From contig NZ_CANLSU010000001.1 of NCBI RefSeq assembly GCF_947493875.1, positions 372,001 through 436,000 on the forward strand: 64,000 nt of DNA, in the 5' to 3' direction. The notes below the pieces were generated by a model, which worked only from the letters and a program-made list of their open reading frames with translations, ran no database searches and had not been told where the DNA came from. The DNA is from an uncultured Marinococcus sp. (GTDB taxonomy: Bacteria; Bacillota; Bacilli; Bacillales; Marinococcaceae). The first letter of the stretch is position 1. Every line of letters begins with the position of its first letter. Shown here in pieces: positions 42,111-52,915 of this stretch. The translations under genes and the position numbers were made by a program.

Positions 42111-42623
42111 TTGCCTTTAACACCACTGGATATTCATAATAAGGAATTCACAAGAGGATTCCGGGGATACGACGAAGATGAAGTAAACGATTTTCTAAAG
42201 CAGCTGATTAAGGATTTTGAAGATGTGATTCGTGAACGCGACGAGCTGTACGACCGCACAAAAGAGCTCGAAGACCGCATCAATCATTTCTCAAGCATTG
42301 AAGAGACGCTGAATAAGTCGATCTATGTAGCCCAGGAATCGGCAGAAGAGGTGCGGAAAAATGCCCAGAAGGAAGGACAGCTGAAGGTGCAGGAAGCGGA
42401 GAAAAATGCGGACCGCATTATTAACGAAGCCCTAAACAAATCACGACGGATTGAGCTTGAAATTGAAGAACTGAAAAAGCAGGCTTCTGTTTACCAGACC
42501 AAGTTCAAAATGCTGCTCGAAGCACAAATGGAAATGCTTCATTCGGATGAATGGCAGAATCTTGCCGAGGAGGAACCGGCTGAGGCAAACGTTTATGCCG
42601 GCGACGGCGAACGCCTTGACTAA
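42111..42623 (+). CDS. divIVA: Septum site-determining protein DivIVA
   Basis: 170 residues. The N-terminal membrane-curvature-sensing domain LTPLDIHNKEFTRGFRGYDEDEVNDFLKQLIKDFE carries the crossed-loop F and R residues. Coiled coils follow to about residue 150. It marks poles and septa and recruits MinJ. TTG start. The last codons overlap the -35 of the ileS promoter. Confidence 0.96.
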   Translation: MPLTPLDIHNKEFTRGFRGYDEDEVNDFLKQLIKDFEDVIRERDELYDRTKELEDRINHFSSIEETLNKSIYVAQESAEEVRKNAQKEGQLKVQEAEKNADRIINEALNKSRRIELEIEELKKQASVYQTKFKMLLEAQMEMLHSDEWQNLAEEEPAEANVYAGDGERLD

Positions 42624-42644
42624 CACCGGTAACTAGATTATACT
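42616..42644 (+). promoter_or_regulatory. ileS promoter
   Basis: TTGACT (42616-42621), a 17-bp spacer and TATACT (42639-42644). The -35 lies in the last codons of divIVA. It precedes the T-box leader. Confidence 0.88.
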
Positions 42645-42650
42645 TTTGCA

Positions 42651-42930
42651 TTATCATATTCGATAAACGTTGAAGGGGAGCAGGCAGTAATGTACCGGTC
42701 TCAGCGATCTGCGGTTGGTGTAAGCGCAGAACCAGGACATTTTTGTTATCACCCTGGAGTTCCTTAACTGAACAAAGCAGTAAGTTAAGGCGGCTTAAAA
42801 AAAGCCGTTATTGCCAATGAAGAGACGAGAAGGGGGCCGTATAGCCTCCTGCGCTCATCAGGGTGGTACCGCGAGTCATTCTCGCCCCTATGCTATGCAC
42901 AGGGGGCTTGGAATGGCTCTTTTTATTGTA
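42651..42930 (+). promoter_or_regulatory. Isoleucine T-box leader of ileS
   Basis: The T-box sequence AGGGTGGTACCGCG (42860-42873) is followed by a terminator in which GAGTCATTC (42873-42881) pairs with GAATGGCTC around an inner CGCCCCT / AGGGGGC stem, with a T-run to about 42925. The likely specifier is ATC (42748-42750, in TTGTTATCACCC), an isoleucine codon followed by a purine. It fills the 328-bp gap between divIVA and ileS. Confidence 0.92.
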
Positions 42931-42951
42931 AAAAAAGAGGAGGATGCGGAA

Positions 42952-45726
42952 ATGAGTTATAAAGAATCGCTGTTAATGCCGAAAACTAAATTTCCAATGC
43001 GCGGCAATCTGCCAAATAAAGAGCCGGAGCGCCAGAAAACATGGAACGAGCAGGACATTTATGAGCAGGTGCAGGCCCGCACAGAAGGGCGCCCGCTGTT
43101 TGTGCTGCACGACGGGCCACCCTATGCTAACGGGGACATCCATATGGGGCATGCGCTGAATAAAGTGCTGAAGGACTTTATTGTCCGCTATAAATCGATG
43201 ACAGGCTACCATGCACCGTACGTTCCGGGCTGGGACGTTCACGGGCTTCCGATTGAAACGGCGCTTACGAAAAATAAAAAAGTGGACCGGAAAAAAATGA
43301 CAACAGCTGAATTCCGTGCCGCGTGTGAAGAATATGCGGAGAAACAAATTGACCGGCAGCGGGAGCAGTTTAAACGTCTCGGGGTCAGAGGGGATTGGGA
43401 AAGCCCGTATGTGACGATGAATCATGAGTACGAAGCCCAGCAGATTCAGGTATTCGGGGAAATGGCCAAGCGCGGCCATATTTATAAAGGCAAAAAACCG
43501 GTCTACTGGTCCCCGTCCTCGGAATCGGCCCTGGCAGAAGCAGAAATCGAATACCACGATATGCGCTCTCCGTCGATTTATGTGTCGTTTGCGGTTAAAG
43601 ATGGAAAAAATGTTCTCGAAGGCGATGAGAAGTTTATCATCTGGACAACGACCCCTTGGACGATTCCGGCAAACCTGGCAATCACTGTTCATCCGGAGCT
43701 TGACTACGTCGTCGTGAAGGCAAATGAAGAAAAGTACGTCGTTGCTGAGGGACTGCTCGAGGAGCTCGAACAAAAGCTGGAATGGGACGGCTATGAGATT
43801 ACAAAGCGTATGAAGGGAAGCGACCTTGAATACGTAATGGCTGAGCACCCTATTTATGGCCGGGATTCTCTCGTTATTCTCGGGGATCATGTGACGCTCG
43901 ACGCCGGTACCGGCTGCGTGCACACAGCGCCCGGCCACGGGGAAGAAGACTTTGTGGTAGGACAGCAGTACGGCCTGGAAACACTCTGTCCTGTAGATGA
44001 CAAAGGGGTATTTACCGACGAGGCCCCGGGCTTTGAAGGACTGTTTTACGATAAGGCAAATAAATCAATCACGGATAAACTCGATCAGCTCGGGGCGCTC
44101 CTGCAGCTGAACTTCTTCAGTCACTCGTATCCGCATGACTGGAGAACGAAAAAGCCGGTCATTTACCGGGCGACCGATCAGTGGTTTGCATCGATCGAAA
44201 ACATCCGGGGCGAGCTTCTGGATGAAATCAGCCAGGTGACATGGACTCCGGCCTGGGGCGAAACGCGCCTGTACAACATGGTGCGCGACCGGGGCGACTG
44301 GTGCATTTCGAGACAGCGTGCCTGGGGCGTGCCGATTCCGGTCTTTTATGCAGAGGACGGCGAAGCGCTCATTAACGATGAGACTATTCAGCACGTTTCC
44401 GAACTGTTCCGCAGCCACGGATCCAACGTATGGTTTGAGTGGGACACAGCCGATCTGCTTCCGGACGGGTTTACGTCGGAACACAGCCCGAACGGCACCT
44501 TTACGAGAGAAATGGATATTATGGACGTGTGGTTTGACAGCGGATCGTCCCATCAGTCAGTGCTTGAGGCATCTCCGCTTCTGCAGCGTCCGGCTGATAT
44601 GTATCTTGAAGGCTCCGACCAGTACCGCGGCTGGTTTAACTCTTCTCTTACAACGAGTGTCGCGGTTACCGGCAAGGCACCGTACCGCTCTGTACTGAGC
44701 CACGGCTTTACGATGGACGGAGAAGGCAAAAAAATGAGCAAGTCGCTCGGAAATACCATTTCGCCAAACGACATCACAAAGCAGCTCGGTGCGGATATTC
44801 TCCGGCTCTGGGTCTCGAGTGTCGACTACCAGGCGGATCACCGGCTCTCAGACAACATTTTAAAGCAAATCGCAGAAGCGTACCGCAAGATCCGTAACAC
44901 GTTCCGGTTCATGCTCGGAAACCTGAGCGACTTTGATCCGGAGAAGCACCGGGTCGCGCCGTCGGACTGGAGCGAGCTTGATCAGTATATGCATCTGCGT
45001 CTGCAGGATTTAATCGCAAAAATCCGTGCCGGCTATGAAGAGTATCAGTTCGTGAATGTCTATCAGACGTTCCATAATTTCTGCACCGTGGATCTGAGTT
45101 CGTTTTACCTTGATATTGCCAAGGATACACTCTATGTGGAGCATGAAGATGACGTCCGCCGCCGGGCTGTGCAGACAGTGCTTTATGACACGTTAACAGC
45201 TCTCGTGCAGATGATCGCCCCGATCATTCCGCATACGGCCGAGGAGGTGTGGGAGTTTATCCCTCACACAGAGGCTGAAAGCGTACAGCTGACGGATATG
45301 CCGCAGGCGGACCGTTCGACGGAGGATGAAGAGCTCCGCCGGAAGTGGGACCGTCTTATGGACGTCCGGGACGATGTATTAAAGGCGCTGGAGACAGCGA
45401 GAGGAGAAAAAGTGATTGGCAAGTCGCTCGAAGCCTCGGTTGATATTTATGCCGACGGCGAAGTGAAAGATATGCTTCAGAGCGTAACCCGCTTAAAGAC
45501 GCTGTTTATTGTGTCAAAGGCAGAGGTTGCCGGATCAGCGTCTGAGGCCCCGGCAGAAGCCGCGAAGCTTGATGAAGTAAGCGTCGTTGTAAAGGCAGCG
45601 GAAGGTGAACGCTGCGAACGCTGCTGGGAGGTTACCGACACAGTGGGAGAAGACCCGGCGTATCCGGATCTCTGCAGCCGCTGTGCTTCGGTCATGCATC
45701 AAAAAGAGAACGTCAATCAGTCATAG
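42952..45726 (+). CDS. ileS: Isoleucyl-tRNA synthetase
   Basis: 924 residues. Class I signatures [10 protein letters not shown] (HIGH) and [10 protein letters not shown] (KMSKS). It has an editing CP1 domain (about 200-400) and a C-terminal zinc-binding Cys cluster ([24 protein letters not shown]). It is the bacterial IleS1 type. The frame is open into the T-box, but the ATG at 42952 has AGAGGAGG 9 nt upstream. Confidence 0.98.
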   Translation: MSYKESLLMPKTKFPMRGNLPNKEPERQKTWNEQDIYEQVQARTEGRPLFVLHDGPPYANGDIHMGHALNKVLKDFIVRYKSMTGYHAPYVPGWDVHGLPIETALTKNKKVDRKKMTTAEFRAACEEYAEKQIDRQREQFKRLGVRGDWESPYVTMNHEYEAQQIQVFGEMAKRGHIYKGKKPVYWSPSSESALAEAEIEYHDMRSPSIYVSFAVKDGKNVLEGDEKFIIWTTTPWTIPANLAITVHPELDYVVVKANEEKYVVAEGLLEELEQKLEWDGYEITKRMKGSDLEYVMAEHPIYGRDSLVILGDHVTLDAGTGCVHTAPGHGEEDFVVGQQYGLETLCPVDDKGVFTDEAPGFEGLFYDKANKSITDKLDQLGALLQLNFFSHSYPHDWRTKKPVIYRATDQWFASIENIRGELLDEISQVTWTPAWGETRLYNMVRDRGDWCISRQRAWGVPIPVFYAEDGEALINDETIQHVSELFRSHGSNVWFEWDTADLLPDGFTSEHSPNGTFTREMDIMDVWFDSGSSHQSVLEASPLLQRPADMYLEGSDQYRGWFNSSLTTSVAVTGKAPYRSVLSHGFTMDGEGKKMSKSLGNTISPNDITKQLGADILRLWVSSVDYQADHRLSDNILKQIAEAYRKIRNTFRFMLGNLSDFDPEKHRVAPSDWSELDQYMHLRLQDLIAKIRAGYEEYQFVNVYQTFHNFCTVDLSSFYLDIAKDTLYVEHEDDVRRRAVQTVLYDTLTALVQMIAPIIPHTAEEVWEFIPHTEAESVQLTDMPQADRSTEDEELRRKWDRLMDVRDDVLKALETARGEKVIGKSLEASVDIYADGEVKDMLQSVTRLKTLFIVSKAEVAGSASEAPAEAAKLDEVSVVVKAAEGERCERCWEVTDTVGEDPAYPDLCSRCASVMHQKENVNQS

Positions 45727-45734
45727 CACGTGCT

Positions 45735-45765
45735 GAGCCCCTTTACTGCAAGGGGGCTCTTTTTT
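45735..45765 (+). terminator. ileS terminator
   Basis: GAGCCCCTT (45735-45743) pairs with AAGGGGGCTC (45750-45759) and is followed by a T-run. Confidence 0.92.
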
Positions 45766-45825
45766 ATAAAAAGTAAAGGGCCGGAAGGATCGCCCTGAGC
45801 GCTGTTCGCCCCGGCGAATATATGC

Positions 45826-45831
45826 TAAAAT
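45826..45831 (+). promoter_or_regulatory. Extended -10 promoter of lspA
   Basis: TGCTAAAAT extended -10, within the same 15-mer ATATGCTAAAATGCT as before the DUF3397 gene. It lies 46 bp before the lspA start. No -35 is apparent. Confidence 0.6.
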
Positions 45832-45876
45832 GCTAAGGATGGAACGCACACCGCAAGAGAGGATGACAGAGTCCGT

Positions 45877-46374
45877 ATGAAAATTATTAAGTGGCATTAC
45901 CTGCTGGCTGCGCTGATTATTATTTTCGATCAGGTAACCAAATACATAGTAGCTGCCTCCATGCGTATTGGAGAAAGCATTGAAGTTATCCCGTCTTTTT
46001 TGTACCTGACCTCTCACCGGAACGCAGGAGCGGCCTTTGGCATACTGCAGGGCCAGCGCTGGTTTTTCTTAATCATTACGGTTGCCGTAATAGCGGTAGT
46101 GGTGTATTACATGCAGAAGTATGGTGCGCTCTCATTTACTTTTGGAATTCCATTGGCTCTTGTGCTTGGAGGAGCCGTTGGAAATTTCATTGACCGTATG
46201 CTGTTTGGTGAAGTCGTCGACTTTGTTGATGTTTACCTGTTTGCCTACAATTATCCTATTTTCAACGTCGCAGACGCTGCCCTGACGGTAGGTGTAGTAT
46301 GGCTGATTATCGGTATGTTTTTAGATGAAAGATCACGAAAGAAGGAAGAAGCGCATGAATCCACGAATTATTGA
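45877..46374 (+). CDS. lspA: Lipoprotein signal peptidase
   Basis: 165 residues with four membrane helices. Aspartyl protease motifs NFIDRMLFGEVVDFVD and FNVADAALTVG hold the two catalytic aspartates. It cleaves prolipoproteins after diacylglyceryl modification. ylyA, between ileS and lspA in B. subtilis, is absent. It overlaps the next gene by 20 nt. Confidence 0.97.
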   Translation: MKIIKWHYLLAALIIIFDQVTKYIVAASMRIGESIEVIPSFLYLTSHRNAGAAFGILQGQRWFFLIITVAVIAVVVYYMQKYGALSFTFGIPLALVLGGAVGNFIDRMLFGEVVDFVDVYLFAYNYPIFNVADAALTVGVVWLIIGMFLDERSRKKEEAHESTNY

Positions 46375-47257
46375 CGAAGAAGAGCAGGGAATAAGAATTG
46401 ACCGTCTGATGACAGATGAACTCGAAGAGTCACGTTCGGTCGTGCAGCAATGGGTAAAAAACGGCTGGATCACGGTTAACGGGGGCCACGTGAAAAATAA
46501 TTACAAGCTCCAGGCCGCCGACCGGGTCGATGTCACTATACCTGAAGATAATCATGAAGAAATGACGCCGGAAGAAATGGATCTTGATGTACGATACGAG
46601 GATGACGACGTAGTGGTGATTTACAAACCACGGGGGATGGTCGTGCATCCGGCGCCGGGACATACCCGGGGAACACTGATGAACGGGCTCCTGCACCGCT
46701 ATCCGGCATGGCAGCACCATCCCGAAGCCCGGGCAGGACTGATTCACCGACTGGATAAGGATACGTCCGGCCTGCTGATAGCAGCAAAGCATCCTAAGGC
46801 TTATGAGCAGCTGTCTGCTCAAATGAAGGACCGGAAAATTGAGCGGAAATATAAAGCAATTGTGCACGGAGAGGTGCCGCACGAAACGGGGAAAATTGAT
46901 ATGCCGATCGGCCGTGATCCTCATGACCGTCAGAAAATGGCGGCAGTGCGGGAAAACTCCAAGCCGGCGGTCACTCATTTTCAGGTGCTGCAATGGTGGC
47001 ACAAATATACGTTTGTGGAGTGTGAACTCGAAACCGGCCGGATGCATCAGATCCGTGTGCATTTTGCACAGATTGGCCATCCGGTGGCCGCTGATCCGAA
47101 ATACGGACGCCGGAAGACTCTCTCTCTTCCGGGCCAGGCGCTGCATGCGTACCGCCTCCGGTTTGAGCACCCTGTGAGTGAAGAGTGGATCGAGGTGGAG
47201 GCTGAGCTGCCGGAGGAGATGCAGGCCGCTATTGACGAACTTAACAAAACTAGTTGA
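46355..47257 (+). CDS. ylyB: RluD-family pseudouridine synthase (YlyB)
   Basis: 300 residues: an N-terminal S4 domain (about 10-75; IRIDRLMTDELEESRSVVQQWVKNGWITVNGGHVKNNYKL) and the RluA-type catalytic domain with the Asp motif GLIHRLDKDTSGLLIAAK and C-terminal ETGRMHQIRVHFA. It probably modifies 23S rRNA. The ATG lies inside the end of lspA with AAGGAAG upstream. The stop codon overlaps the -35 of the pyr promoter. Confidence 0.93.
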   Translation: MNPRIIDEEEQGIRIDRLMTDELEESRSVVQQWVKNGWITVNGGHVKNNYKLQAADRVDVTIPEDNHEEMTPEEMDLDVRYEDDDVVVIYKPRGMVVHPAPGHTRGTLMNGLLHRYPAWQHHPEARAGLIHRLDKDTSGLLIAAKHPKAYEQLSAQMKDRKIERKYKAIVHGEVPHETGKIDMPIGRDPHDRQKMAAVRENSKPAVTHFQVLQWWHKYTFVECELETGRMHQIRVHFAQIGHPVAADPKYGRRKTLSLPGQALHAYRLRFEHPVSEEWIEVEAELPEEMQAAIDELNKTS

Positions 47258-47282
47258 CCGCACAGAAAAAGACTGTCATACT
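47254..47282 (+). promoter_or_regulatory. pyr operon promoter
   Basis: TTGACC (47254-47259), a 17-bp spacer and CATACT (47277-47282). The -35 overlaps the ylyB stop codon. Confidence 0.85.
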
Positions 47283-47318
47283 ACGTAATAACGAAAAAAA
47301 CGAATGCCTTTTTAACAC

Positions 47319-47451
47319 AGTCCCGTGAGGCTGAGAAGAGGTTGTGTCTGAGCGCAGAAGGACCCAGGGCGGCGTATGTGTAAATACCCGGCCTGCGGAT
47401 GAATGTGCCCGGAGCCGCAAGCTCTCATCCTTACGGGATGGGGGCTTTTTT
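47319..47451 (+). promoter_or_regulatory. PyrR-dependent attenuator before pyrR
   Basis: AGTCCCGTGAGGCT (47319-47332) fits the PyrR binding-loop consensus ARUCCNGNGAGGYU at every position. A terminator with stem around CTCATCC / GGGATGGGG and a T-run follows (about 47419-47451). UMP-bound PyrR should favour termination. Confidence 0.92.
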
Positions 47452-47461
47452 GATGAAATAA

Positions 47462-48013
<552 letters not shown>

Positions 48014-48030
48014 TAAGAGTTCTCTTTAAT

Positions 48031-48080
48031 TTGAACCAGAGAGTTCAAAAAGGGATGAGACGAAAGCGTTTCTTCCCTCC
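48031..48080 (+). promoter_or_regulatory. Degenerate PyrR loop and hairpin before pyrP
   Basis: The perfect stem TTGAAC / GTTCAA encloses the hexaloop CAGAGA (48031-48048), which fits the PyrR hexaloop CNGNGA, but the stem differs from the consensus. A second hairpin GAGACG / CGTTTC flanked by GGGA / TCCC follows without a T-run. This may be a weak or modified attenuator. Confidence 0.5.
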
Positions 48081-48105
48081 ATGCCAATATTAATGGAGGT
48101 TTATC

Positions 48106-49437
48106 ATGAAAAATAACGAAGATATCCATATCCAGACCCGCCCGGCTCCCGCTACCTGGCTGATTTTGAGCCTGCAGCATCTGTTCGCCATGTTCGGATC
48201 TACAATACTCGTGCCGGCGCTCACCGGGCTCAGTCCGGCCGTAGCCCTTGTTTCCAGCGGTCTTGGAACACTTGCGTATCTGGCAATCACCAAAGGACAG
48301 ATACCGGCTTACCTCGGGTCATCATTTGCTTTTATTTTCCCGATCATTGCCGCGTTATCCATCGGGGGTCCGGGGGGCGTCATGCTCGGCTCGCTCGCTG
48401 CGGGGCTTGTTTACGGCATTACGGCACTGATTATCCGTAAAGCCGGGGTAGGCTGGCTGATGAACATTCTGCCGCCGGTAGTAGTCGGTCCGGTCATTAT
48501 GGTCATCGGGCTCGGTCTTGCGACGACAGCGATCGAAATGTCGATGAACTACAATGCAGACACCGGAAACTACAATGAGCCAATGCGCCATATGAGCGTA
48601 GCCGCCGTAACACTTGCGATTGTCATCGTCGCTTCCGTGTTTTTCCGCGGCTTCTTCCGCATCATTCCCGTGCTGTTCGGCATCATCGGCGGATACCTGA
48701 CGGCGCTTGCTGCCGGTATGGTAAATACAGGTGCCATCGGAGAGGCTTCCTGGATTCAGGTGCCGGATTTCTCCGTACCGTTTGCCACGTACAGTCCGGA
48801 TTGGAGCTGGAGCGTTATCGCGATCATGGCGCCAATTGCGCTGGTGACCATCGCTGAACATATCGGCGATCAGCTTGTATTAAGCAAAGTAGCGGAAAAA
48901 AACTTTCTGAAGTCCCCGGGGCTGCACCGTTCCATCATGGGCGACGGGGTGGCAACCATGTTTGCCGCAGTGCTCGGCGGGCCGCCGAATACGACGTACG
49001 GGGAAAACATCGGAGTGCTTGCCATCACCCGCGTATTCAGCGTGTATGTGATTGGCGGAGCGGCCGTACTTGCCATCAGCTTTGGATTTATCGGAAAGGT
49101 GGAGGCCTTTATAGCAAGCATTCCCGGAGCGGTAATGGGTGGTGTTTCCATTCTGCTGTTTGGCATCATTGCCTCGAACGGACTCCGGATGCTGATTGAT
49201 AACAACATTGACCTCGGCATAAAGCGGAACCTGATCATCAGCTCGGTTATTCTGGTGACCGGAATCGGGGGAGCGTTCATTGAAGTCGGGGAATACTTTG
49301 AAGTTTCAAGCATGGCGCTTGCTACAGTCATCGGTATGGTGCTGCACGCAGTACTGCCGGGGAAGGAAGATTCCTACGGCAACCGGTCGATGTTTGAATC
49401 CGTCAGTCCATCTACATCAAAAAATAAGGCAGCTTGA
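48106..49437 (+). CDS. pyrP: Uracil permease PyrP
   Basis: 443 residues with 12-14 membrane helices, NCS2/UraA family uracil:H+ symporter. Visible are the N-terminal LSLQHLFAMFGSTILVPALTGLSP, IPAYLGSSFAFI and the substrate-binding segments APIALVTIAEHIGDQ and GGPPNTTYGENIGVLAITRV. Second gene of the pyr operon, as in B. subtilis. Confidence 0.95.
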   Translation: MKNNEDIHIQTRPAPATWLILSLQHLFAMFGSTILVPALTGLSPAVALVSSGLGTLAYLAITKGQIPAYLGSSFAFIFPIIAALSIGGPGGVMLGSLAAGLVYGITALIIRKAGVGWLMNILPPVVVGPVIMVIGLGLATTAIEMSMNYNADTGNYNEPMRHMSVAAVTLAIVIVASVFFRGFFRIIPVLFGIIGGYLTALAAGMVNTGAIGEASWIQVPDFSVPFATYSPDWSWSVIAIMAPIALVTIAEHIGDQLVLSKVAEKNFLKSPGLHRSIMGDGVATMFAAVLGGPPNTTYGENIGVLAITRVFSVYVIGGAAVLAISFGFIGKVEAFIASIPGAVMGGVSILLFGIIASNGLRMLIDNNIDLGIKRNLIISSVILVTGIGGAFIEVGEYFEVSSMALATVIGMVLHAVLPGKEDSYGNRSMFESVSPSTSKNKAA

Positions 49438-49454
49438 TCATCCTTTAAGGAAGT

Positions 49455-49568
49455 ACAGAGAGACATCCAAGGTTGAACGGCATGGAAACACTTCCGTCAG
49501 CAGACTATCCTGCGCGGGGCGTTTCTTCATACCCGTAAACCTGGAGTCTTTCCGACTCCGGGTTTTTT
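49455..49568 (+). promoter_or_regulatory. Attenuator between pyrP and pyrB
   Basis: A clear terminator ACCTGGAGTC (49539-49548) / GACTCCGGGT (49554-49563) with T-run ends the leader. Upstream, AGTACAGAGAGACA (about 49456-49469) matches 11 of 14 positions of the PyrR consensus with the hexaloop CAGAGA intact, so it is a likely but degenerate PyrR site. Confidence 0.7.
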
Positions 49569-49601
49569 ATATAGGATCGAGGCGCTTAAAAAGGAGCGGA
49601 A

Positions 49602-50537
49602 ATGATGATGAGTATAAAATCTTCAAGAACAGCATCAGTCCAGCATGTGCTGACAATGGAAGAATGGGATGTGCGGCAGATTCATGAGCTGCTGGCGAAG
49701 GCCAACGCCTTCGCAGAGACGGACCGGGAACGGAAAAGCCTGCCCTTGTACGCAGCGAACTTATTTTTTGAGCCGAGCACCCGGACCAAGCTCAGCTTTG
49801 AAGCGGCCGAACAGAATCTCGGTCTCGGGATCCTCCATTTCGATGCTGCCACCTCAAGCGTAAAAAAGGGAGAGAGCCTGTACGATACGGTGCGCACGCT
49901 CGAAAGCATCGGCGCGGATGTAGTTGTTATCCGTCACGAGCAGGAGCGGTACTTTGATGAACTGCGGGACTTTATCAACATTCCCATCATTAACGGCGGG
50001 GATGGCTGCGGGCATCACCCCACCCAGTCTTTTCTGGATTTAATGACCATCCAGCAGGAGTTTGGACGGTTTGCCGGGGTGAAGGTCGTCATTGCCGGTG
50101 ATATCCGGCACAGCCGGGTCGCCCGTTCAAACGTGGAGGTATTGGAGCGTCTCGGAGCGAAGGTATACGTATCGGGACCAAGAGAATGGATGGATGAAGC
50201 CATGAGCAGCCGTTTTATTCCGATGGATGAAGCGGTAGAGGTGGCGGACGTCATGATGATGCTCCGCATTCAGCATGAACGGCATACTGTTCAGCTGATA
50301 GCCGGCCCGGACGATTATCACGAAGCATACGGACTCACTATAGAACGGGCGCAGCGCATGAAGGACAAAAGCATTATTATGCACCCTGCCCCAATCAACC
50401 GGGGTGTGGAAATCGCGGACTCGCTCGTGGAGGGCAGCCGCTCAAGAATCTTTAAGCAGATGACAAACGGTGTGTTTATTCGTATGGCTGTGCTTGATCA
50501 CGTATTAAGACAGGCTAAAGGAGGAGATTGGAAATGA
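49602..50537 (+). CDS. pyrB: Aspartate carbamoyltransferase catalytic chain
   Basis: 311 residues. Carbamoyl phosphate motif [28 protein letters not shown] and the C-terminal [12 protein letters not shown]. It makes carbamoyl aspartate. Three tandem ATG codons (49602, 49605, 49608) could start it. No regulatory PyrI is present, as in other bacilli. ATGA overlap with pyrC. Confidence 0.97.
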   Translation: MMMSIKSSRTASVQHVLTMEEWDVRQIHELLAKANAFAETDRERKSLPLYAANLFFEPSTRTKLSFEAAEQNLGLGILHFDAATSSVKKGESLYDTVRTLESIGADVVVIRHEQERYFDELRDFINIPIINGGDGCGHHPTQSFLDLMTIQQEFGRFAGVKVVIAGDIRHSRVARSNVEVLERLGAKVYVSGPREWMDEAMSSRFIPMDEAVEVADVMMMLRIQHERHTVQLIAGPDDYHEAYGLTIERAQRMKDKSIIMHPAPINRGVEIADSLVEGSRSRIFKQMTNGVFIRMAVLDHVLRQAKGGDWK

Positions 50538-51817
50538 ACGGATGGATTATCAATGCGCAGGTGTTTACCTCCGGGGAAATCATTGGACCGAAGGATGTAC
50601 TGATTGAAAACGGGCGTATCCAGGACATAGGCCGGGCGCCGGAGGAAGCTGAAGTGGTGCTCGATGCAAAAGGGCGGCTGCTCAGCCCGGGTCTGGTCGA
50701 TGTGCATGTGCATCTTCGTGAGCCGGGAGGCGAGCATAAAGAAACGATCTATTCAGGTACAAAGGCGGCGGCCAAAGGCGGATTCACCACCGTTTGTCCG
50801 ATGCCAAATACGCACCCGGTACCGGACTCCGCAGGAAAGCTTGATCTGCTATATGAACGCATCGAAGCGACGGCTGTTGTGCGTGTTCTTCCCTACGCCT
50901 CGATTACGGAAAAACAGCAGGGAACCGGACGTACGAACATGAAAGTACTGAAAGAGCACGGGGCCTTTGCGTTTACAGATGACGGAGTGGGCGTTCAGGA
51001 CGCCTCTGTCATGTACGAAGCCATGCTCGAAGCAGCAGCGGTCGATATGCCGGTGGTGGCGCACTGTGAAGAAAATACGCTCGTATACGGCGGCAGCGTG
51101 CACGCCGGCAGGTTTGCGGAAAAGAACGGACTAAAGGGCATACCGGCGGTAGCTGAATCGGTTCATATCGCCCGCGATATTCTGCTTGCTGAAGCGGCCG
51201 GCTGCCATTATCACGTGTGTCACGTGAGCACGAAGGAATCCGTGCGGCTGATCCGCGATGCCAAGCGTGCCGGCATCCATGTAACAGCTGAAGTGACGCC
51301 GCATCATCTGCTGCTGAGCGAAGACGACATACCGGAGGTGGACACGAACTATAAAATGAACCCGCCGCTGCGGTCCCGCGGTGACCGGCAGGCACTGCTT
51401 GAAGCCTGGCTCGACGGCACCATTGATTTTATAGCGACCGACCATGCGCCCCACGCGGCGGAAGAAAAAGCACGGCCTATAGGCGAAGCCCCGTTTGGAA
51501 TTACGGGATTTGAAACGGCCTTTCCGCTTTTATATAACGAACTGGTTTTAAACGAAGTATGTACGCTGGAGTATCTGCTCGCCTCAATGACGGAGCAGCC
51601 GGCCCGGGTGTTCGGACTTGGTGCCGGCACGCTTGCCCCCGGTGCTGCTGCAGATCTGACGCTCATTGACCTCGAGCACGAAGAAACAGTTGACCCTGCG
51701 CAGTTTGTATCAAAAGGAAAAAACACGCCGTTTACCGGCTGGAAGCTGAAAGGCTGGCCGGTACTCACGATCGTAGACGGACAGACAGTGTATGAAAAGG
51801 AAGAGGTGCAGCAATGA
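50534..51817 (+). CDS. pyrC: Dihydroorotase
   Basis: 427 residues, type I dihydroorotase of the amidohydrolase superfamily. Zinc ligands lie in [34 protein letters not shown] and [14 protein letters not shown]. The ATG overlaps the pyrB stop by 4 nt with GGAGGAG 8 nt upstream. Confidence 0.97.
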   Translation: MNGWIINAQVFTSGEIIGPKDVLIENGRIQDIGRAPEEAEVVLDAKGRLLSPGLVDVHVHLREPGGEHKETIYSGTKAAAKGGFTTVCPMPNTHPVPDSAGKLDLLYERIEATAVVRVLPYASITEKQQGTGRTNMKVLKEHGAFAFTDDGVGVQDASVMYEAMLEAAAVDMPVVAHCEENTLVYGGSVHAGRFAEKNGLKGIPAVAESVHIARDILLAEAAGCHYHVCHVSTKESVRLIRDAKRAGIHVTAEVTPHHLLLSEDDIPEVDTNYKMNPPLRSRGDRQALLEAWLDGTIDFIATDHAPHAAEEKARPIGEAPFGITGFETAFPLLYNELVLNEVCTLEYLLASMTEQPARVFGLGAGTLAPGAAADLTLIDLEHEETVDPAQFVSKGKNTPFTGWKLKGWPVLTIVDGQTVYEKEEVQQ

Positions 51818-52902
51818 AGCGCAAATTAATACTGGAAAATGGAGCGGTTTTTCACGGAGAAGGCATTGGAAGCGAACGGGAAACGGTAGGGGAAGTCGTA
51901 TTCAACACCGGCATGACCGGTTATCAGGAGATTTTATCCGATCCGTCCTACTGCGATCAGCTGGTGACGCTGACGTATCCGCTGATCGGCAACTACGGCA
52001 TTAACCGGGATGACTTCGAAACGATGCACCCCTCTGCCGGTGGAGTGATCGTCAAGGAAGCGGCATCGCATCCAAGCAATTTCCGAAGCATCGGAACACT
52101 CAGCGAATGGCTGCATGAAAAAGATATTCCTGGTCTGTGCGGCATTGATACAAGACGTCTGACGAAAATGATCCGGACGGCCGGCACGCTGCGGGGCAGA
52201 CTGTGCGCAGAAGAAGCGGAAGAAGAGGAAATCGTCCGGGAGCTGCAGCAGTGGCTCGACCCCCGGGACCAGGTGTCCAGGGTCAGTACGAAAAATGCCT
52301 ACCACGCACCGGGCAACGGCAAACGGGTCGTTTTGATGGATTACGGGGCCAAGCATGGTATTACCCGGAATCTGCTCAGCCGCGGCTGCGATGTGTTTGT
52401 GCTTCCATACAACGCCACAGCGAAGGAAGTGCTCGCCCTGAACCCGGACGGAGTAATGCTAAGTAACGGCCCCGGGGACCCCGAAGACGTACCGGAGGCC
52501 GTGGAGACGCTGCGCGGTCTGATCGGTGAAGTGCCGGTATTTGGGATATGTCTCGGCCATCAGCTGCTGAGTCTAGCCTGCGGGGCCACCTCGTCGAAGC
52601 TCAAGTTCGGCCACCGCGGGGGGAACCATCCGGTCAAGCAGGTGAAAACCGGCCGGGTGGATATAACCTCCCAGAACCACGGCTATACTGTGGACCGGGA
52701 TTCCCTGATGGGCACAGACCTTATACTGACACACGTCAACGTTAACGACGGCACGGTGGAAGGCGTCGAACACCGGGAGTATCCGGCCTTCAGTGTCCAG
52801 TATCATCCGGAGGCCTGCCCGGGACCGAGCGATGCCAACGACTTGTTCGACCAGTTTGTCCGCTTAATGAACCGCTACGAAAAAGTACCTACTCGAATGT
52901 AA
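51814..52902 (+). CDS. pyrAA: Carbamoyl-phosphate synthase small subunit
   Basis: 362 residues. Class I glutamine amidotransferase domain in the C-terminal half with nucleophile Cys in [16 protein letters not shown] and His/Glu in [12 protein letters not shown]. It supplies ammonia to the large subunit. Called carA elsewhere. ATGA overlap with pyrC. Confidence 0.97.
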   Translation: MKRKLILENGAVFHGEGIGSERETVGEVVFNTGMTGYQEILSDPSYCDQLVTLTYPLIGNYGINRDDFETMHPSAGGVIVKEAASHPSNFRSIGTLSEWLHEKDIPGLCGIDTRRLTKMIRTAGTLRGRLCAEEAEEEEIVRELQQWLDPRDQVSRVSTKNAYHAPGNGKRVVLMDYGAKHGITRNLLSRGCDVFVLPYNATAKEVLALNPDGVMLSNGPGDPEDVPEAVETLRGLIGEVPVFGICLGHQLLSLACGATSSKLKFGHRGGNHPVKQVKTGRVDITSQNHGYTVDRDSLMGTDLILTHVNVNDGTVEGVEHREYPAFSVQYHPEACPGPSDANDLFDQFVRLMNRYEKVPTRM

Positions 52903-52915
52903 AAGGGGAGTCACC

